64,000 nucleotides of DNA from an uncultured Candidatus Melainabacteria bacterium. Lineage in GTDB: Bacteria > Cyanobacteriota > Vampirovibrionia > Gastranaerophilales > Gastranaerophilaceae. The position numbers and the translations under genes are program-made. The notes below the pieces were generated by a model, which was given only the letters and a program-made list of their open reading frames with translations, had not been told where the DNA came from and made no database searches. The stretch spans positions 62,001-126,000 of the forward strand of contig CAKNXK010000024.1 in NCBI GenBank assembly GCA_932182025.1, written 5' to 3'. Below, one piece after another: positions 9,315 through 17,487 of this stretch; position 1 is the stretch's first letter, and each line of letters starts with the position of its first letter.

Positions 9315-9557
9315 CTATCGTGCAAACTCTCCCGAGTAAAACGCACTAAGGTTTGCAAGCCGATGTTGCTTTTCTGCAACTTTTTCAATGTTTTGCTTGA
9401 TTTCGTCAAGCTCTCTTAATAATGTATTCAAGTCTTTACGTCGTTTGCTCTCTAGGCGTTCCTCCTTAATTACCGCTTCTTTTTTGCAATCCTCTAAATC
9501 GACTTCTATCCAATTTGGAGAAAAGCAGTTATTCTTGAAATCTTTTTTGTTCGACAT
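9315..9557 (-). CDS. Small coiled-coil protein of unknown function
   Basis: An 80-residue, highly charged protein. Residues about 25-70 form a predicted coiled coil rich in Lys, Glu and Arg. The ATG has a GAGGG ribosome site six bases upstream. It follows the 59-residue gene by 18 bp, and both lie downstream of an Xre regulator on the same strand. The module resembles small accessory cassettes of phage or conjugative origin, but no structural or integrase gene is present. Confidence 0.5.
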   Translation of the reverse strand: MSNKKDFKNNCFSPNWIEVDLEDCKKEAVIKEERLESKRRKDLNTLLRELDEIKQNIEKVAEKQHRLANLSAFYSGEFAR

Positions 9558-9575
9558 ACATATCCCTCATAAGGT

Positions 9576-9755
9576 TTACAAAGCTGTCTGTGGTTTGAAA
9601 CGACTTACAAAATTCTTCACAAGCGTTTCAAAGCTGTTTGCAGCTTTTTTACATTCTAAATAGTCTTTTTTTACTTCCTGATACTCCTTTGAATTGAAAT
9701 TAAATGCTGTCATTTCTGAATATTCAATTAGCATTTCGTATTCATCGTGTGCCAT
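9576..9755 (-). CDS. Tiny 59-residue protein of unknown function
   Basis: A short open frame on the minus strand starts at ATG 9755 with an AAGAGG ribosome site about nine bases upstream and ends at 9576. The product is acidic at the N-terminus (MAHDEYEMLIEYSEM) and basic at the C-terminus, with no signal or membrane segment. Strong translation signals, an 18-bp gap to the next gene and the same orientation support a real two-gene unit. The family is not recognised. Confidence 0.5.
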   Translation of the reverse strand: MAHDEYEMLIEYSEMTAFNFNSKEYQEVKKDYLECKKAANSFETLVKNFVSRFKPQTAL

Positions 9756-9864
9756 AAAACATACCTCTTAATCAACAGCCATACACTTTGTGTTTGCTTT
9801 TCTTATCTCTAACAATATGTATAACGACACTTTTTTTGAAAACTTTAGGGGAAATGCTTTCATT

Positions 9865-9899
9865 GTTACAATTCGTTACAATTGACGTTCTTGTGACAA
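9865..9899. promoter_or_regulatory. Possible operator of the adjacent Xre regulator
   Basis: The nonamer GTTACAATT occurs twice in tandem at 9865-9873 and 9875-9883 with a 10-bp period. The near-palindrome TTGTGACAA follows at 9890-9898. The sites lie between the Xre gene and the two small genes it may control. The assignment is an inference. Confidence 0.3.
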
Positions 9900-9939
9900 A
9901 TATATTATATAATTACATAGTACTTTGACAAGGAGATTA

Positions 9940-10311
9940 TTATTGATTGAGTAATACTAACAGAACATCATAAATAGTTTTGCATTTTTCCTGCGAAAAC
10001 AATGGCAATAACCGCTTTATTTCCTGTTTATAATCAGATTTTACACTATTTATAATTCTGGGTTTTTGTGTAAAAAAATAAGCCGGACTTACTTCAAAAA
10101 AATTAGATAATTTTGCTAAAACCTCAGATGATACAAAGTTTTTACCTGTTTCAATAGATGATATTGTTTGAGGCTGCAACTCCAAAAATTCAGCTAATTT
10201 TTCCCGAGTTATCCCTTTTGCTTCTCGCATTTCTCGAACTATATAGCCAAACGTATTTCTGATTTCATCATTGGTAACCATATTAATATGATAATTTCTT
10301 TTTTTTGACAA
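9940..10311 (-). CDS. Xre-family transcriptional regulator
   Basis: A 123-residue DNA-binding protein. The helix-turn-helix runs from about residue 14 to 70, with the typical pattern VREMREAKGITREKLAEFLE, then T-I-S-S-I-E-T-G-K. A C-terminal part of about 45 residues may serve in dimerisation. It diverges from licD and stands upstream of two tiny genes on its own strand. It probably regulates its own region, with candidate operator repeats at 9865-9899. Confidence 0.85.
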   Translation of the reverse strand: MSKKRNYHINMVTNDEIRNTFGYIVREMREAKGITREKLAEFLELQPQTISSIETGKNFVSSEVLAKLSNFFEVSPAYFFTQKPRIINSVKSDYKQEIKRLLPLFSQEKCKTIYDVLLVLLNQ

Positions 10312-10371
10312 TTCTATCCATTTTAAATTTCTAACGCAATTGTGAATAGTAAAAGAATGAAAGGAGCAACA

Positions 10372-11280
10372 ATGCTAGAAAAATTATTTTCAATGAACAA
10401 AGAGACAGCAAGCCACATTACAATTATTTGCTTTGGGATAAAATTCCACATACTTAGACCGGAACTGCGCAAACAGAGAAAAAGTTTTTTAGAAAAATAT
10501 AACGGAATAGAAAATATTAAAGAAGTTCCTAAAGCACAAGGAAATCTGCGTCTTATACAATTGGCAAATCTGGGATTGCTAAAACAATTTGACAAAATTT
10601 GCAAAGAAAATTCCATCAATTACTGGTTAGATTTTGGCACACTTCTGGGAGCACAGAGACATAAAAGTTTTATTCCTTGGGATGACGATATTGATATTGG
10701 AATGCCTCGTGATGATTATGAAAAATTTATTCAACTTTTCAGAGAAGAATTGCCTATGCACCCTGATTTGTACTATTCTTTCTCTTGCAATGGGCGAAAT
10801 AAATGTTTTATTAAACTTCGTCACAAAAAAACCAATAATATATTTATAGACATTTTCCCTTATGATTATGCGCCTTCTATGACAAAAGAAGAAAAAGCAG
10901 TATTTTCTCAAAAAATTGCAAAGCTTATTAAGCCAAAATTTTTCAAATATTTCAAAACAGAAGAATCTACACGTGCACATTTAAGAAAAATTACTAAAAA
11001 GCTTGTCAATACGGATGAAAAAGGTTCGCTATTCTGGGGACTGGACTTCCCGCACAAATGGGCAAATAAGGTGTATGATTATTCTCAAATCTTCCCTTTA
11101 AAAGATATTCTGTTTGAAGATACTTATTTTCCTGCGCCTAATAATCCGGACGAAGTTTTAACAAGCATTTACGGGAACTATATGTCAATCCCGAGAGATG
11201 TATATCCGCGTCACTCTCAATATAATTTGCATGGCAGCGAATTGGAACTTATAAAAGATTTCGCAAAAGGAGAAAAATAA
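10372..11280 (+). CDS. licD: LicD-family phosphotransferase
   Basis: About 302 residues. LicD proteins transfer phosphocholine or similar phospho-alcohols from CDP-linked donors to surface glycans. The family core is clear: W-L-D-F-G-T-L-L-G-A with R-H, then IPWDDDIDIGM, near residues 75-105, holding the acidic metal-binding residues. The ATG at 10372 is chosen because AAGGAG lies five bases upstream; a GTG at 10342 without a ribosome site is the longer option. Its stop overlaps the start of the cytidylyltransferase gene by 1 bp. The pair is a compact unit for CDP-alcohol synthesis and transfer. The actual substrate is not shown. Confidence 0.9.
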   Translation: MLEKLFSMNKETASHITIICFGIKFHILRPELRKQRKSFLEKYNGIENIKEVPKAQGNLRLIQLANLGLLKQFDKICKENSINYWLDFGTLLGAQRHKSFIPWDDDIDIGMPRDDYEKFIQLFREELPMHPDLYYSFSCNGRNKCFIKLRHKKTNNIFIDIFPYDYAPSMTKEEKAVFSQKIAKLIKPKFFKYFKTEESTRAHLRKITKKLVNTDEKGSLFWGLDFPHKWANKVYDYSQIFPLKDILFEDTYFPAPNNPDEVLTSIYGNYMSIPRDVYPRHSQYNLHGSELELIKDFAKGEK

Positions 11281-11669
11281 TGAAACGAGTTATTACATAT
11301 GGAACTTATGATGTTCTGCATTTCGGACATATCAATCTCTTAAAACGAGCAAAAGCACTTGGAGATTATTTAATTGTCGGCATTTCAACGGATGAGTTCA
11401 ATTCTGTTAAAGGGAAAAAAGCCTATTATATGTACGAACAAAGAAAATCTATTATAGAAAATTTGCGATTTGTAGACCTTGTTATTCCTGAAAACAGCTG
11501 GGCACAAAAACCAAACGATATACAAAAATATCAGGCAGATATTTTTGTCATGGGGAACGATTGGGAAGGTAAATTTGATGAATTGGAAGAACTTTGCGAA
11601 GTAATCTATTTACCTAGAACAGAAGGAGTTTCTTCAACTCAAACAAAAAACTATATTAACAGTTTTTAA
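11280..11669 (+). CDS. tagD: Glycerol-3-phosphate cytidylyltransferase-like protein
   Basis: A 129-residue nucleotidyltransferase with the TagD length. The HxGH motif is HFGH near residues 15-18, and the ISTDEF and late RTEGVSSTQT stretches match the CTP-binding signature of the glycerol-3-phosphate or related cytidylyltransferases. It would make the CDP-alcohol donor used by the LicD protein encoded just upstream, with which it overlaps in TAATG. Whether the alcohol is glycerol, choline or ribitol is not clear; length and motifs favour glycerol 3-phosphate. Confidence 0.87.
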   Translation: MKRVITYGTYDVLHFGHINLLKRAKALGDYLIVGISTDEFNSVKGKKAYYMYEQRKSIIENLRFVDLVIPENSWAQKPNDIQKYQADIFVMGNDWEGKFDELEELCEVIYLPRTEGVSSTQTKNYINSF

Positions 11670-11671
11670 CC

Positions 11672-12115
11672 CTATCTTCCGATTTCAGTAGCTTTTGAAG
11701 CCATAGAGCGTGAAATATTAATCAACGCTAAGTTGGCTTCATAAGCACGCTGAGCCATAATCGCATCAGCCATATCAACCATGGCGTTAACGTTTGAAGC
11801 TCTTATATAGCCGTTTGCATCAGCATCCGGATGTCCCGGAGAATAAATTCTATCACCGACAGTAGGATCTTCAACACAGCCATTAAAGACAACCCCGCCT
11901 TGAAGATAAGGAAGTGTGCCTGAGCCAAAAACATCCTCTTTCATAACATTCATTAACCCATGGAAAGAGATATCTTCTGATGCATTAAGAACAGGAATTC
12001 TTCTAACATAGTTAGGAGTATCGATATTCGCAATGTTTTTTGCATGGATATCAAGTCTTAATCCATGTGCTCTTAAGGCATTTGAGCCTATATTCATTGA
12101 TTCTAAAATACTCAT
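11672..12115 (-). CDS. flgC: Flagellar basal-body rod protein FlgC
   Basis: Proximal rod protein of the flagellar basal body, 147 residues, the usual size. The N-terminal rod motif is present (ANIDTPNYVRR near residues 29-41), and the C-terminal helix has VNAMVDMADAIMAQRAYEAN. It is exported by the flagellar type III system and has no signal peptide. It is the last gene of a four-gene rod operon and ends 2 bp from the convergent tagD stop. A REP-like hairpin lies in its 108-bp upstream gap. Confidence 0.93.
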   Translation of the reverse strand: MSILESMNIGSNALRAHGLRLDIHAKNIANIDTPNYVRRIPVLNASEDISFHGLMNVMKEDVFGSGTLPYLQGGVVFNGCVEDPTVGDRIYSPGHPDADANGYIRASNVNAMVDMADAIMAQRAYEANLALINISRSMASKATEIGR

Positions 12116-12141
12116 TTAATTACCTACTTTCTCAATCGCTA

Positions 12142-12160
12142 CCTCCCTGGATGGGGAGGG
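12142..12160. repeat. REP-like hairpin between flgB and flgC
   Basis: CCTCCC and GGGAGG frame the loop TGGATG. On the minus strand it is preceded by a C-rich CACCCACCC arm like the REP-like hairpins near 17202 and 30395. Confidence 0.5.
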
Positions 12161-12169
12161 AAAGGGTGG

Positions 12170-12228
12170 GTGACTTTCTTCCAACTTGTAATTTTACCTG
12201 TCAGCAGAAATTATATTTGCCCCCTATT
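12170..12228. repeat. Diverged fragment of the composite dispersed repeat
   Basis: The stretch from TTCC-A-CTTGTA to TATTTGCCCC resembles 49280-49320, which has TTCC-C-AGTTGTA to TATTTACCCC. The match is partial and was judged by eye. Confidence 0.3.
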
Positions 12229-12574
12229 TACCTACGTTAATAGCAGTTTTCATTTGCGTAATAATATTTGACATTCTTCTGGTTGCCATTGTATACATCA
12301 AAGAGTTTCTTTGTACTTCTGACAATTCTTCTGCAATATCTATTTCTTGCTTTTGTCTGTCTTCAATAACCCCTGACGGTCCAAGAGCTGTAGACAATTT
12401 AGTTTCAATCGGGCTGTTCATGCTTCCAAGATATTGAGAAAAATCGATATCACGTCTTACATAGCCCGGAGTATCGACATTGGCAATATTTGAACCCAAA
12501 GCCCTTTGTCTTTGTGAAATCAAATCAAGCATTAATGTTGTTTTACCCATTGAATCTAAACTTGTAAATGTCAT
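12224..12574 (-). CDS. flgB: Flagellar basal-body rod protein FlgB
   Basis: Proximal rod protein, 116 residues, slightly shorter than the common 130-140. The family motif GSNIANVDTPGYVRRDIDF lies near residues 27-45, and the C-terminal helix has E-V-Q-R-N-S-L-M-Y-T as expected. It lies upstream of flgC as in most flagellar operons. FlgB and FlgC together form the proximal rod between the MS ring and the distal rod. The short middle region suggests a reduced surface domain. Confidence 0.92.
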   Translation of the reverse strand: MTFTSLDSMGKTTLMLDLISQRQRALGSNIANVDTPGYVRRDIDFSQYLGSMNSPIETKLSTALGPSGVIEDRQKQEIDIAEELSEVQRNSLMYTMATRRMSNIITQMKTAINVGK

Positions 12575-12590
12575 TTATTTAGTCCTTTCA

Positions 12591-13304
12591 TTATTCACGA
12601 ATATTGATTGACTTATTGTACATATCGTCAGCGACTTTCATAAGGTTCATACTTGCAATCATAGAAGTATTAAGTCTCATAAGTTCGTTCATCTCGTCAT
12701 AAATATTAGTATTTGAAACTTCTGTTGCATACTGTTTAATATGTTGATCTTCTTTAACAATTCTTGCTTCGCCAGATTCAGAAGTCACTACCATTTTATT
12801 ATTATGACCCTGTTCAAGGTTCTCCGGTGAATCGAACTGAACAATTGGAATTGTGCCGATTTTTTCAGGCAAAGAGCCTGCGTTATCATAATTGATAACA
12901 TCACCATTAGGCTTAATCTCAAATTTATATGAATTAGCAGGGATTTTTATTCCATCGCCAACCATCCAGTCATCGACTGTTACAAGATAACCATTTGCTC
13001 CGCGCTTAAGTGAACCGTCTCTTGTGTATTGGATTTCACCGTCCGGAGAAACAACAGGAATATATCCTTCACCCTCAATTGCTATATCATAAGGGTTTGT
13101 ACTTATTCTAATAGAACCTTTTAGCGCATTGGTTCTAATTGCCCCGTCAACATAGCCGTCTTCACGAAGCATTTGTTCAAAGCGATTTGTTTTATAAGCC
13201 ACGGTATTATAGTTTGCAAGGTTATTTGCAATATGACCGAGTCTTTCAAACTGCATTGTAGTATTATTTATATTTTTTCTTACAACTGCCTGCATATTAT
13301 ACAT
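12591..13304 (-). CDS. Flagellar hook-basal body rod protein (FlgF/FlgG family)
   Basis: Rod protein of 237 residues. The N-terminal rod motif ANNLANYNTVAYKTNRF is well kept near residues 26-42. The body has the FlgF/FlgG beta domain (N-P-Y-D-I-A-I-E-G-E-G-Y, then T-R-D-G-S-L). The C-terminus carries the expected helix with E-V-S-N-T-N and M-N-L-M-K. It sits 13 bp after a second rod-type gene. FlgG (distal rod) is the more likely role because the N-terminal motif is canonical, but FlgF cannot be excluded. Confidence 0.87.
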   Translation of the reverse strand: MYNMQAVVRKNINNTTMQFERLGHIANNLANYNTVAYKTNRFEQMLREDGYVDGAIRTNALKGSIRISTNPYDIAIEGEGYIPVVSPDGEIQYTRDGSLKRGANGYLVTVDDWMVGDGIKIPANSYKFEIKPNGDVINYDNAGSLPEKIGTIPIVQFDSPENLEQGHNNKMVVTSESGEARIVKEDQHIKQYATEVSNTNIYDEMNELMRLNTSMIASMNLMKVADDMYNKSINIRE

Positions 13305-13316
13305 AATTTAAATCTC

Positions 13317-14015
13317 CTATGAAGCTGAGCCCAGCTGGCTGATAACTTTTTGTAAATTAGAACTTTCTAACAAGAAAATCTGACGGTTAGCTTCAAAGTT
13401 TCTTACAACTGGTTTTACAGCCATAAACTCATTTTGAAGCACAACGTTCGAATGCTCATTGTACCCTTGCTTAACATCAGGATTTAAAACTGCCATTCCG
13501 TTAGAATCAACGATCCCAAGATACCCTGCTTCCAAAAGTTCATTTGAGTTTTTATCATAAACACTAACTTTACCTTTAGCATTAACAACAACTTGTGTCG
13601 CATTTTCAGGCACGACAGGGAGTTTAATAGGCATGCCGGCATCTGACAAAACAGCGTTGTCTTCTAAGTCCAGAAGGTTTCCTAACTTATCCAATTTAAA
13701 ACGCCCGTCACGTGTGAGTCTTACCCCTTCCGGTGTTTGGATTTGAAAATATCCTTTGTTTGCCATTGCAATGTCAAGCGGATTTTGGGAAGTCATAATA
13801 CGCCCAGGCTCATCATCAATTGTAGAAGACAAACCGTGAATACCGAGATATTCCGTAAAAGCAGAAATAACAGGTTCTTTTCGTTGAAACCCAACCTTAT
13901 CAAAACCTGTAACGTTTTCGTTAATCATTCCAAGGACTTCACTCTGAACATGCATTGCACGTATTGAAGCTTTCATACCTTGTTCACAAAATCTTACGCC
14001 GCCATTGATTTGCAT
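13317..14015 (-). CDS. Second, diverged FlgF/FlgG-family rod protein
   Basis: A 232-residue relative of the following gene. The beta domain is clear (N-P-L-D-I-A-M-A-N-K-G-Y-F-Q-I, then L-T-R-D-G-R-F). The N-terminal rod motif is altered, reading NENVTGFDKVGFQRK where NNLANxxTxGFK is usual. The ATG follows GAGG by about five bases. It is the first gene of the rod operon flgF/G-flgF/G-flgB-flgC. FlgF is a reasonable guess. Hook, ring and export genes are not in the window. Confidence 0.82.
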   Translation of the reverse strand: MQINGGVRFCEQGMKASIRAMHVQSEVLGMINENVTGFDKVGFQRKEPVISAFTEYLGIHGLSSTIDDEPGRIMTSQNPLDIAMANKGYFQIQTPEGVRLTRDGRFKLDKLGNLLDLEDNAVLSDAGMPIKLPVVPENATQVVVNAKGKVSVYDKNSNELLEAGYLGIVDSNGMAVLNPDVKQGYNEHSNVVLQNEFMAVKPVVRNFEANRQIFLLESSNLQKVISQLGSAS

Positions 14016-14138
14016 ATAGTTACCTCATTTCTCCCATGATAGTCGGCTGATCTTGAAAATTACTTAAATATATTTTGATAAAATCATCCGATTATAGGAG
14101 TAATAAGGTTATAATTATTTTTTTTAGGAAGTCAAGAT

Positions 14139-15014
14139 TTAGATTGTTTTAAAAAATTCTTCGTCAATTTGATAAGTTTTTACTTCTTTAATCCCAAGAT
14201 TTAAAGCAGCAATTTTTTCAACTAATTCGGCACCATCAATTAAATCTATTCGCATTTTCCCCACAACAGATGCTTCATCTTTAGCACTTTTAGTATAATA
14301 TCCTGTCGTAATAAACACCGCCTTTTCTATATCAGTAGTCAGTGAACCACGAAAATCCCTAATATCACTAACAGGCACTGCTCCTTTGTATCTTTTACAC
14401 TGAAAAGCCATACTTATAGACACAATATCATTTATTTTTAATTCACCCTTACCGTCAATACCCCCATCTCTCGTTGCTTTTGTAACAGTAACTTTATTAA
14501 ATCCACATTCACGAAGAAAAAGCTGAGAAAAACGTTCAAAAGCAGCTGGTTGCATTCCAAGTAAAGTTGCAATTAATTTATCTTTCCATGGTTTATCCTC
14601 ATCAGGAAATTCAATCTCATCATTTGTTTTATCATTATCTTCAGGGTTATTGTAATTGTCATTAATAGATTTTGAAATATGTCCATTTCTAACAATTTGA
14701 GCAACCTGTTCATCAGTTAATATAGAAAGATTAGAATACTCAGGACATATCGCCCAAACTGCTCTAGAATGTCTTGCAATATATCCACTTTTCGCCAAAT
14801 ATGTTCTAGCCCATGCCAGTCTATACTCTAATTCACTCTGATAAGAAGCATATTTGCTTTTATGCGGAATGTCCATAATTGAATCATCTAAACCCATATA
14901 ACTCATTACTTGTTCTAAAATCTCACTATTACGACCAGAGCCACCAAGATTTTTCAAAGCAACAAATGTTGGCATAATTAATTCATTATATTTAGGCACA
15001 CTAGACTTTTTCAT
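14139..15014 (-). CDS. mrr: Mrr-type restriction endonuclease
   Basis: A 291-residue protein of the Mrr family of modification-dependent nucleases. Residues 1-95 match the Mrr N-terminal winged-helix domain that reads DNA. Residues about 155-275 carry the PD-(D/E)xK nuclease core: GFNKVTVTKATRDGGIDGKG supplies the acidic residue and QCKRYK the Gln-x-Lys pair. It lies directly past tRNA-Arg and its terminator on the same strand, a common landing place for defence genes. No methylase is nearby, which fits a standalone enzyme that cuts methylated foreign DNA. Confidence 0.9.
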   Translation of the reverse strand: MKKSSVPKYNELIMPTFVALKNLGGSGRNSEILEQVMSYMGLDDSIMDIPHKSKYASYQSELEYRLAWARTYLAKSGYIARHSRAVWAICPEYSNLSILTDEQVAQIVRNGHISKSINDNYNNPEDNDKTNDEIEFPDEDKPWKDKLIATLLGMQPAAFERFSQLFLRECGFNKVTVTKATRDGGIDGKGELKINDIVSISMAFQCKRYKGAVPVSDIRDFRGSLTTDIEKAVFITTGYYTKSAKDEASVVGKMRIDLIDGAELVEKIAALNLGIKEVKTYQIDEEFFKTI

Positions 15015-15040
15015 AAATACTACTCCTAAATGCTTATATA

Positions 15041-15068
15041 AAAAAAGGTGGAGTACCCCACCTTTTTT
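15041..15068 (-). terminator. Terminator between tRNA-Arg and mrr
   Basis: AAAAAAGGTGG and CCACCTTTTTT form an 11-base stem with a six-base loop. Read on the minus strand it ends the tRNA transcript. Confidence 0.8.
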
Positions 15069-15075
15069 AAAAATT

Positions 15076-15149
15076 TACGCCTGCCGCGATTCGAACGCGG
15101 GACCCTCTGCTTAGAAGGCAGATGCTCTATCCAGCTGAGCTACAGACGC
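15076..15149 (-). tRNA. tRNA-Arg (anticodon UCU)
   Basis: A 74-base cloverleaf on the minus strand. The acceptor GCGTCTG pairs with CAGGCGT, with G-U pairs at positions 1 and 4. The D arm has TAGCTCAGCTGGATAGAGCA, the anticodon loop is CTTCTAA (anticodon TCT), and the T arm has GGTTCGAATC-type bases (CGCGTTCGAATCGCG). CCA is not encoded. It decodes AGA, a frequent arginine codon in this AT-rich genome. Confidence 0.93.
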
Positions 15150-15211
15150 ATATCTGTTGTCTTCGTAATTTAGAATAACACATCAAACTTTTTTTGCAAG
15201 TTTTTTTCGAA

Positions 15212-16483
15212 TTAAGACTTGAAAAATTCAACCCAACGGATTAAATCTGATATTTCATAAGGTTTTGGCAAGTACAAATCAGCACCAGAATCTAATATTG
15301 CAAACTTATTATGCACCGTTGTTGTTACAATAACTTTTGTATTAACAAAATTCTGCAAACTTTTTATTTTACGTAAAAACTCTAAGTTCTCTAAACCTTC
15401 ACCACTATCCAAAACTATTACAGCCGGTTGAATTGCAGATTCCAAGGCCAGTTCAGATTGCACATCATAACCTTGCAGTTCTAAAGCTGTACGGATTAAA
15501 TACCCCAAAGACTCATCCGGCTCATATATATAAACATTTTTATTTATCACATCTGCTACCACCGAATCGGTACCCGTAAGTTTTACACGCTCAATTGCAT
15601 AATTTGAGCCGCTTGGGATTTTAGCAAGCTGTTTCACTGCAAAAAGTCTTTCTATTAATACATCAACAGAAGATATCATATTGAAACCTTCTAAGATACC
15701 ACCTATCAAAATTGATACGAAATTAGCTCGCATGCCTGCATATCTTTCACCCTTTAGAACCATATAGCCTTTTTGGGCATCCTCTTCTGAGTAAAACTTT
15801 GGAGAAACCGTATCAAAAGCAAACGTTAAAAACTCAGAAAGCTTTTCTGCGCTAAATCTGTTTGTAACAACTACAAAAGTTTCGTCATTGAGCTGACCTA
15901 TAAAATCATTTTCATCTAATGCAGACTTTACAATCGCAACAAAAGTTTGAACAATTTTATCAGCTGCCAATTCTGTATAGACACTTTTATAATCATCTAA
16001 ATTTTCAATTCCTACCAACAGAACTGCTTGGTTATCAGTACTTAACAATCGCTTTAAAGCTTTTCTAACATATTTAGCATTTGGCAGCAATGTTTTGTTA
16101 TCCAAATTAGATTCTATGTCTCTTCTAAGATGTGCTCTTATACGGGTCTTAAACTCTTCAATATTAACAGGCTCGCTTAAAAAATCATCGGCTCCGCTTT
16201 CAAGAACAGAAATTCTGTCCTCAAAATCAGCTGATTTTGAAAGAGCAACAATTATCGGTCTGGTATTATAAGTTAACGCTCTTATTTTTTGACAAAACCC
16301 GGAAAGAGATTCATCAATACTGTCTGATACAATAATCATATCCGGTTCAAGATTTTGTACAGCACTAAGCCCGTCTCTTAAATTATGAGCAATAATAGCT
16401 TTTGCTTCTACACTGTCAATACATTTTTTATATTTTGCAGGAAGTTCTTTTCGTTTATCAATAATCAAGACTGTTGAGAGCAT
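15212..16483 (-). CDS. REC - degenerate GGDEF - REC response regulator
   Basis: A 423-residue protein with three parts. An N-terminal receiver domain (about 5-120) has S-E-P-V-N-I at its end. A middle domain (about 130-290) has the GGDEF fold but no GGDEF motif, so it is probably not a cyclase. A second receiver (about 315-420) has the phospho-acceptor region AVIVLDSGEG and the conserved lysine in LPKPYE. It overlaps the upstream histidine kinase by 19 bp. The architecture resembles PleD-like or scaffold regulators, with the middle domain probably kept for binding or dimerisation. Confidence 0.8.
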   Translation of the reverse strand: MLSTVLIIDKRKELPAKYKKCIDSVEAKAIIAHNLRDGLSAVQNLEPDMIIVSDSIDESLSGFCQKIRALTYNTRPIIVALSKSADFEDRISVLESGADDFLSEPVNIEEFKTRIRAHLRRDIESNLDNKTLLPNAKYVRKALKRLLSTDNQAVLLVGIENLDDYKSVYTELAADKIVQTFVAIVKSALDENDFIGQLNDETFVVVTNRFSAEKLSEFLTFAFDTVSPKFYSEEDAQKGYMVLKGERYAGMRANFVSILIGGILEGFNMISSVDVLIERLFAVKQLAKIPSGSNYAIERVKLTGTDSVVADVINKNVYIYEPDESLGYLIRTALELQGYDVQSELALESAIQPAVIVLDSGEGLENLEFLRKIKSLQNFVNTKVIVTTTVHNKFAILDSGADLYLPKPYEISDLIRWVEFFKS

Positions 16484-17181
16484 TTCAAAACCTCCTCTTG
16501 ATTATAGAATGGGAACTGCAAAGAAAACTCCGTCCAGTTACCTAATTCACTTTCAACAGCTATTCTCCCATGCATTGACTCAACAAGGTTTCTGGTAATA
16601 TAAAGCCCTAAGCCGTTTCCTTGAGTCTTACTGGTTAAATGGTTTTCCAGCCTGATAAACTTTTCAAAAACCTTATCAAAATCATCTTTTTTTATCCCAA
16701 CACCATAGTCTTTGACAGTAATTTTTACATAATCGGAATTATAGAAAGAAGTTGTTATCTCTATTTCTTTATTTTCTTCAGAATACTTACATGCATTGTC
16801 AATAAGATTAGTCATAACCTGCTGGAACTTTTCTTCATCAAGCCATGCCGGAGGCAAATGAGTATTAAACTTAGAATTTATTTTAAAATCTTTGTATTTA
16901 AGACTAAGCATTTGAATAACTTTATCAATAGAAGAATTTACATTTACCTCTCTAAAAACAGGCTTGTCTGCATTCATTTTAGAAACTGTCAAAACATTTT
17001 CAACTAAATTAATTAATCTGTTTGATTGTTCTTCAATAATTTTGATAAATTTCTTTTTACTTTCTTCATCCAGTTTATCCCACGAAGACAACAAAGTTTG
17101 AGAAAACCCCCTGATACTTGTCAGCGGGGTTCTCATTTCATGTGAAACTGTTGATATAAATTCATCTTGAATATTGTTCAT
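16465..17181 (-). CDS. Histidine kinase without a sensor domain
   Basis: About 238 residues from ATG 17181, chosen because GGTGAGGTG lies about eight bases upstream; a GTG at 17196 is the longer alternative. The phospho-acceptor His is in SHEMRTPL near residue 13. The ATPase has N-L-I-D-N-A (N box), DYGVGI (G1) and GNGLGLYITRNL (G2). There is no membrane segment or sensory domain, so it must take input from a partner. It precedes the REC-GGDEF-REC gene with a 19-bp overlap and follows the PC4-like gene. A REP-like hairpin supplies its ribosome site. Confidence 0.88.
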   Translation of the reverse strand: MNNIQDEFISTVSHEMRTPLTSIRGFSQTLLSSWDKLDEESKKKFIKIIEEQSNRLINLVENVLTVSKMNADKPVFREVNVNSSIDKVIQMLSLKYKDFKINSKFNTHLPPAWLDEEKFQQVMTNLIDNACKYSEENKEIEITTSFYNSDYVKITVKDYGVGIKKDDFDKVFEKFIRLENHLTSKTQGNGLGLYITRNLVESMHGRIAVESELGNWTEFSLQFPFYNQEEVLKCSQQS

Positions 17182-17190
17182 CGGTTGACA

Positions 17191-17221
17191 CCTCACCCCA
17201 ACCCTCTCCTCAAGGAGAGGG
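17191..17221. repeat. REP-like hairpin before the histidine kinase
   Basis: The arm CACCCCAACC leads into CCCTCTCC-TCAA-GGAGAGGG (17202-17221). It fills the 50-bp gap between the PC4-like gene and the kinase, and its minus-strand edge forms the kinase ribosome site. Confidence 0.6.
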
Positions 17222-17231
17222 GGCAGAGCCC

Positions 17232-17468
17232 TTACTCCATTTCTTCCATAAACAATTGTTTTGCTTCTTCAATTGCATCAGATAAAACATCTAACTGTTC
17301 AGGGGCAAAAGTTACACCTTTTTTAGTTGGAAGCCATGTTGCACCTTCATCAGTTGTATAAAAAATTCTTAAATTAAAATAGCTTTTTCCTCTATATTCT
17401 GATACAGAAATTTGTAATTGCTCAGTATCAGTTCGTTCAATAGTTGCTAAAATTTTTGCTTCTGCCAT
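17232..17468 (-). CDS. PC4/YdbC-like single-stranded nucleic-acid-binding protein
   Basis: About 78 residues. The order of a basic beta hairpin, W-L-P-T-K-K-G-V-T-F, and a final amphipathic helix matches the bacterial branch of the PC4 coactivator fold (YdbC family), which binds single-stranded DNA or RNA as a dimer. The ATG at 17468 is preferred because AAGGAG lies eight bases before it; the ATG at 17474 is too close. It lies between a pseudopilin and a kinase on one strand. Its role in that operon is unknown. Confidence 0.7.
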   Translation of the reverse strand: MAEAKILATIERTDTEQLQISVSEYRGKSYFNLRIFYTTDEGATWLPTKKGVTFAPEQLDVLSDAIEEAKQLFMEEME

Positions 17469-17487
17469 TATCATCTCTCCTTATATT

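Noticed and set aside
9315..10311. Prophage
   Set aside because: Only a regulator and two tiny genes are seen; no integrase, terminase or structural gene is present.
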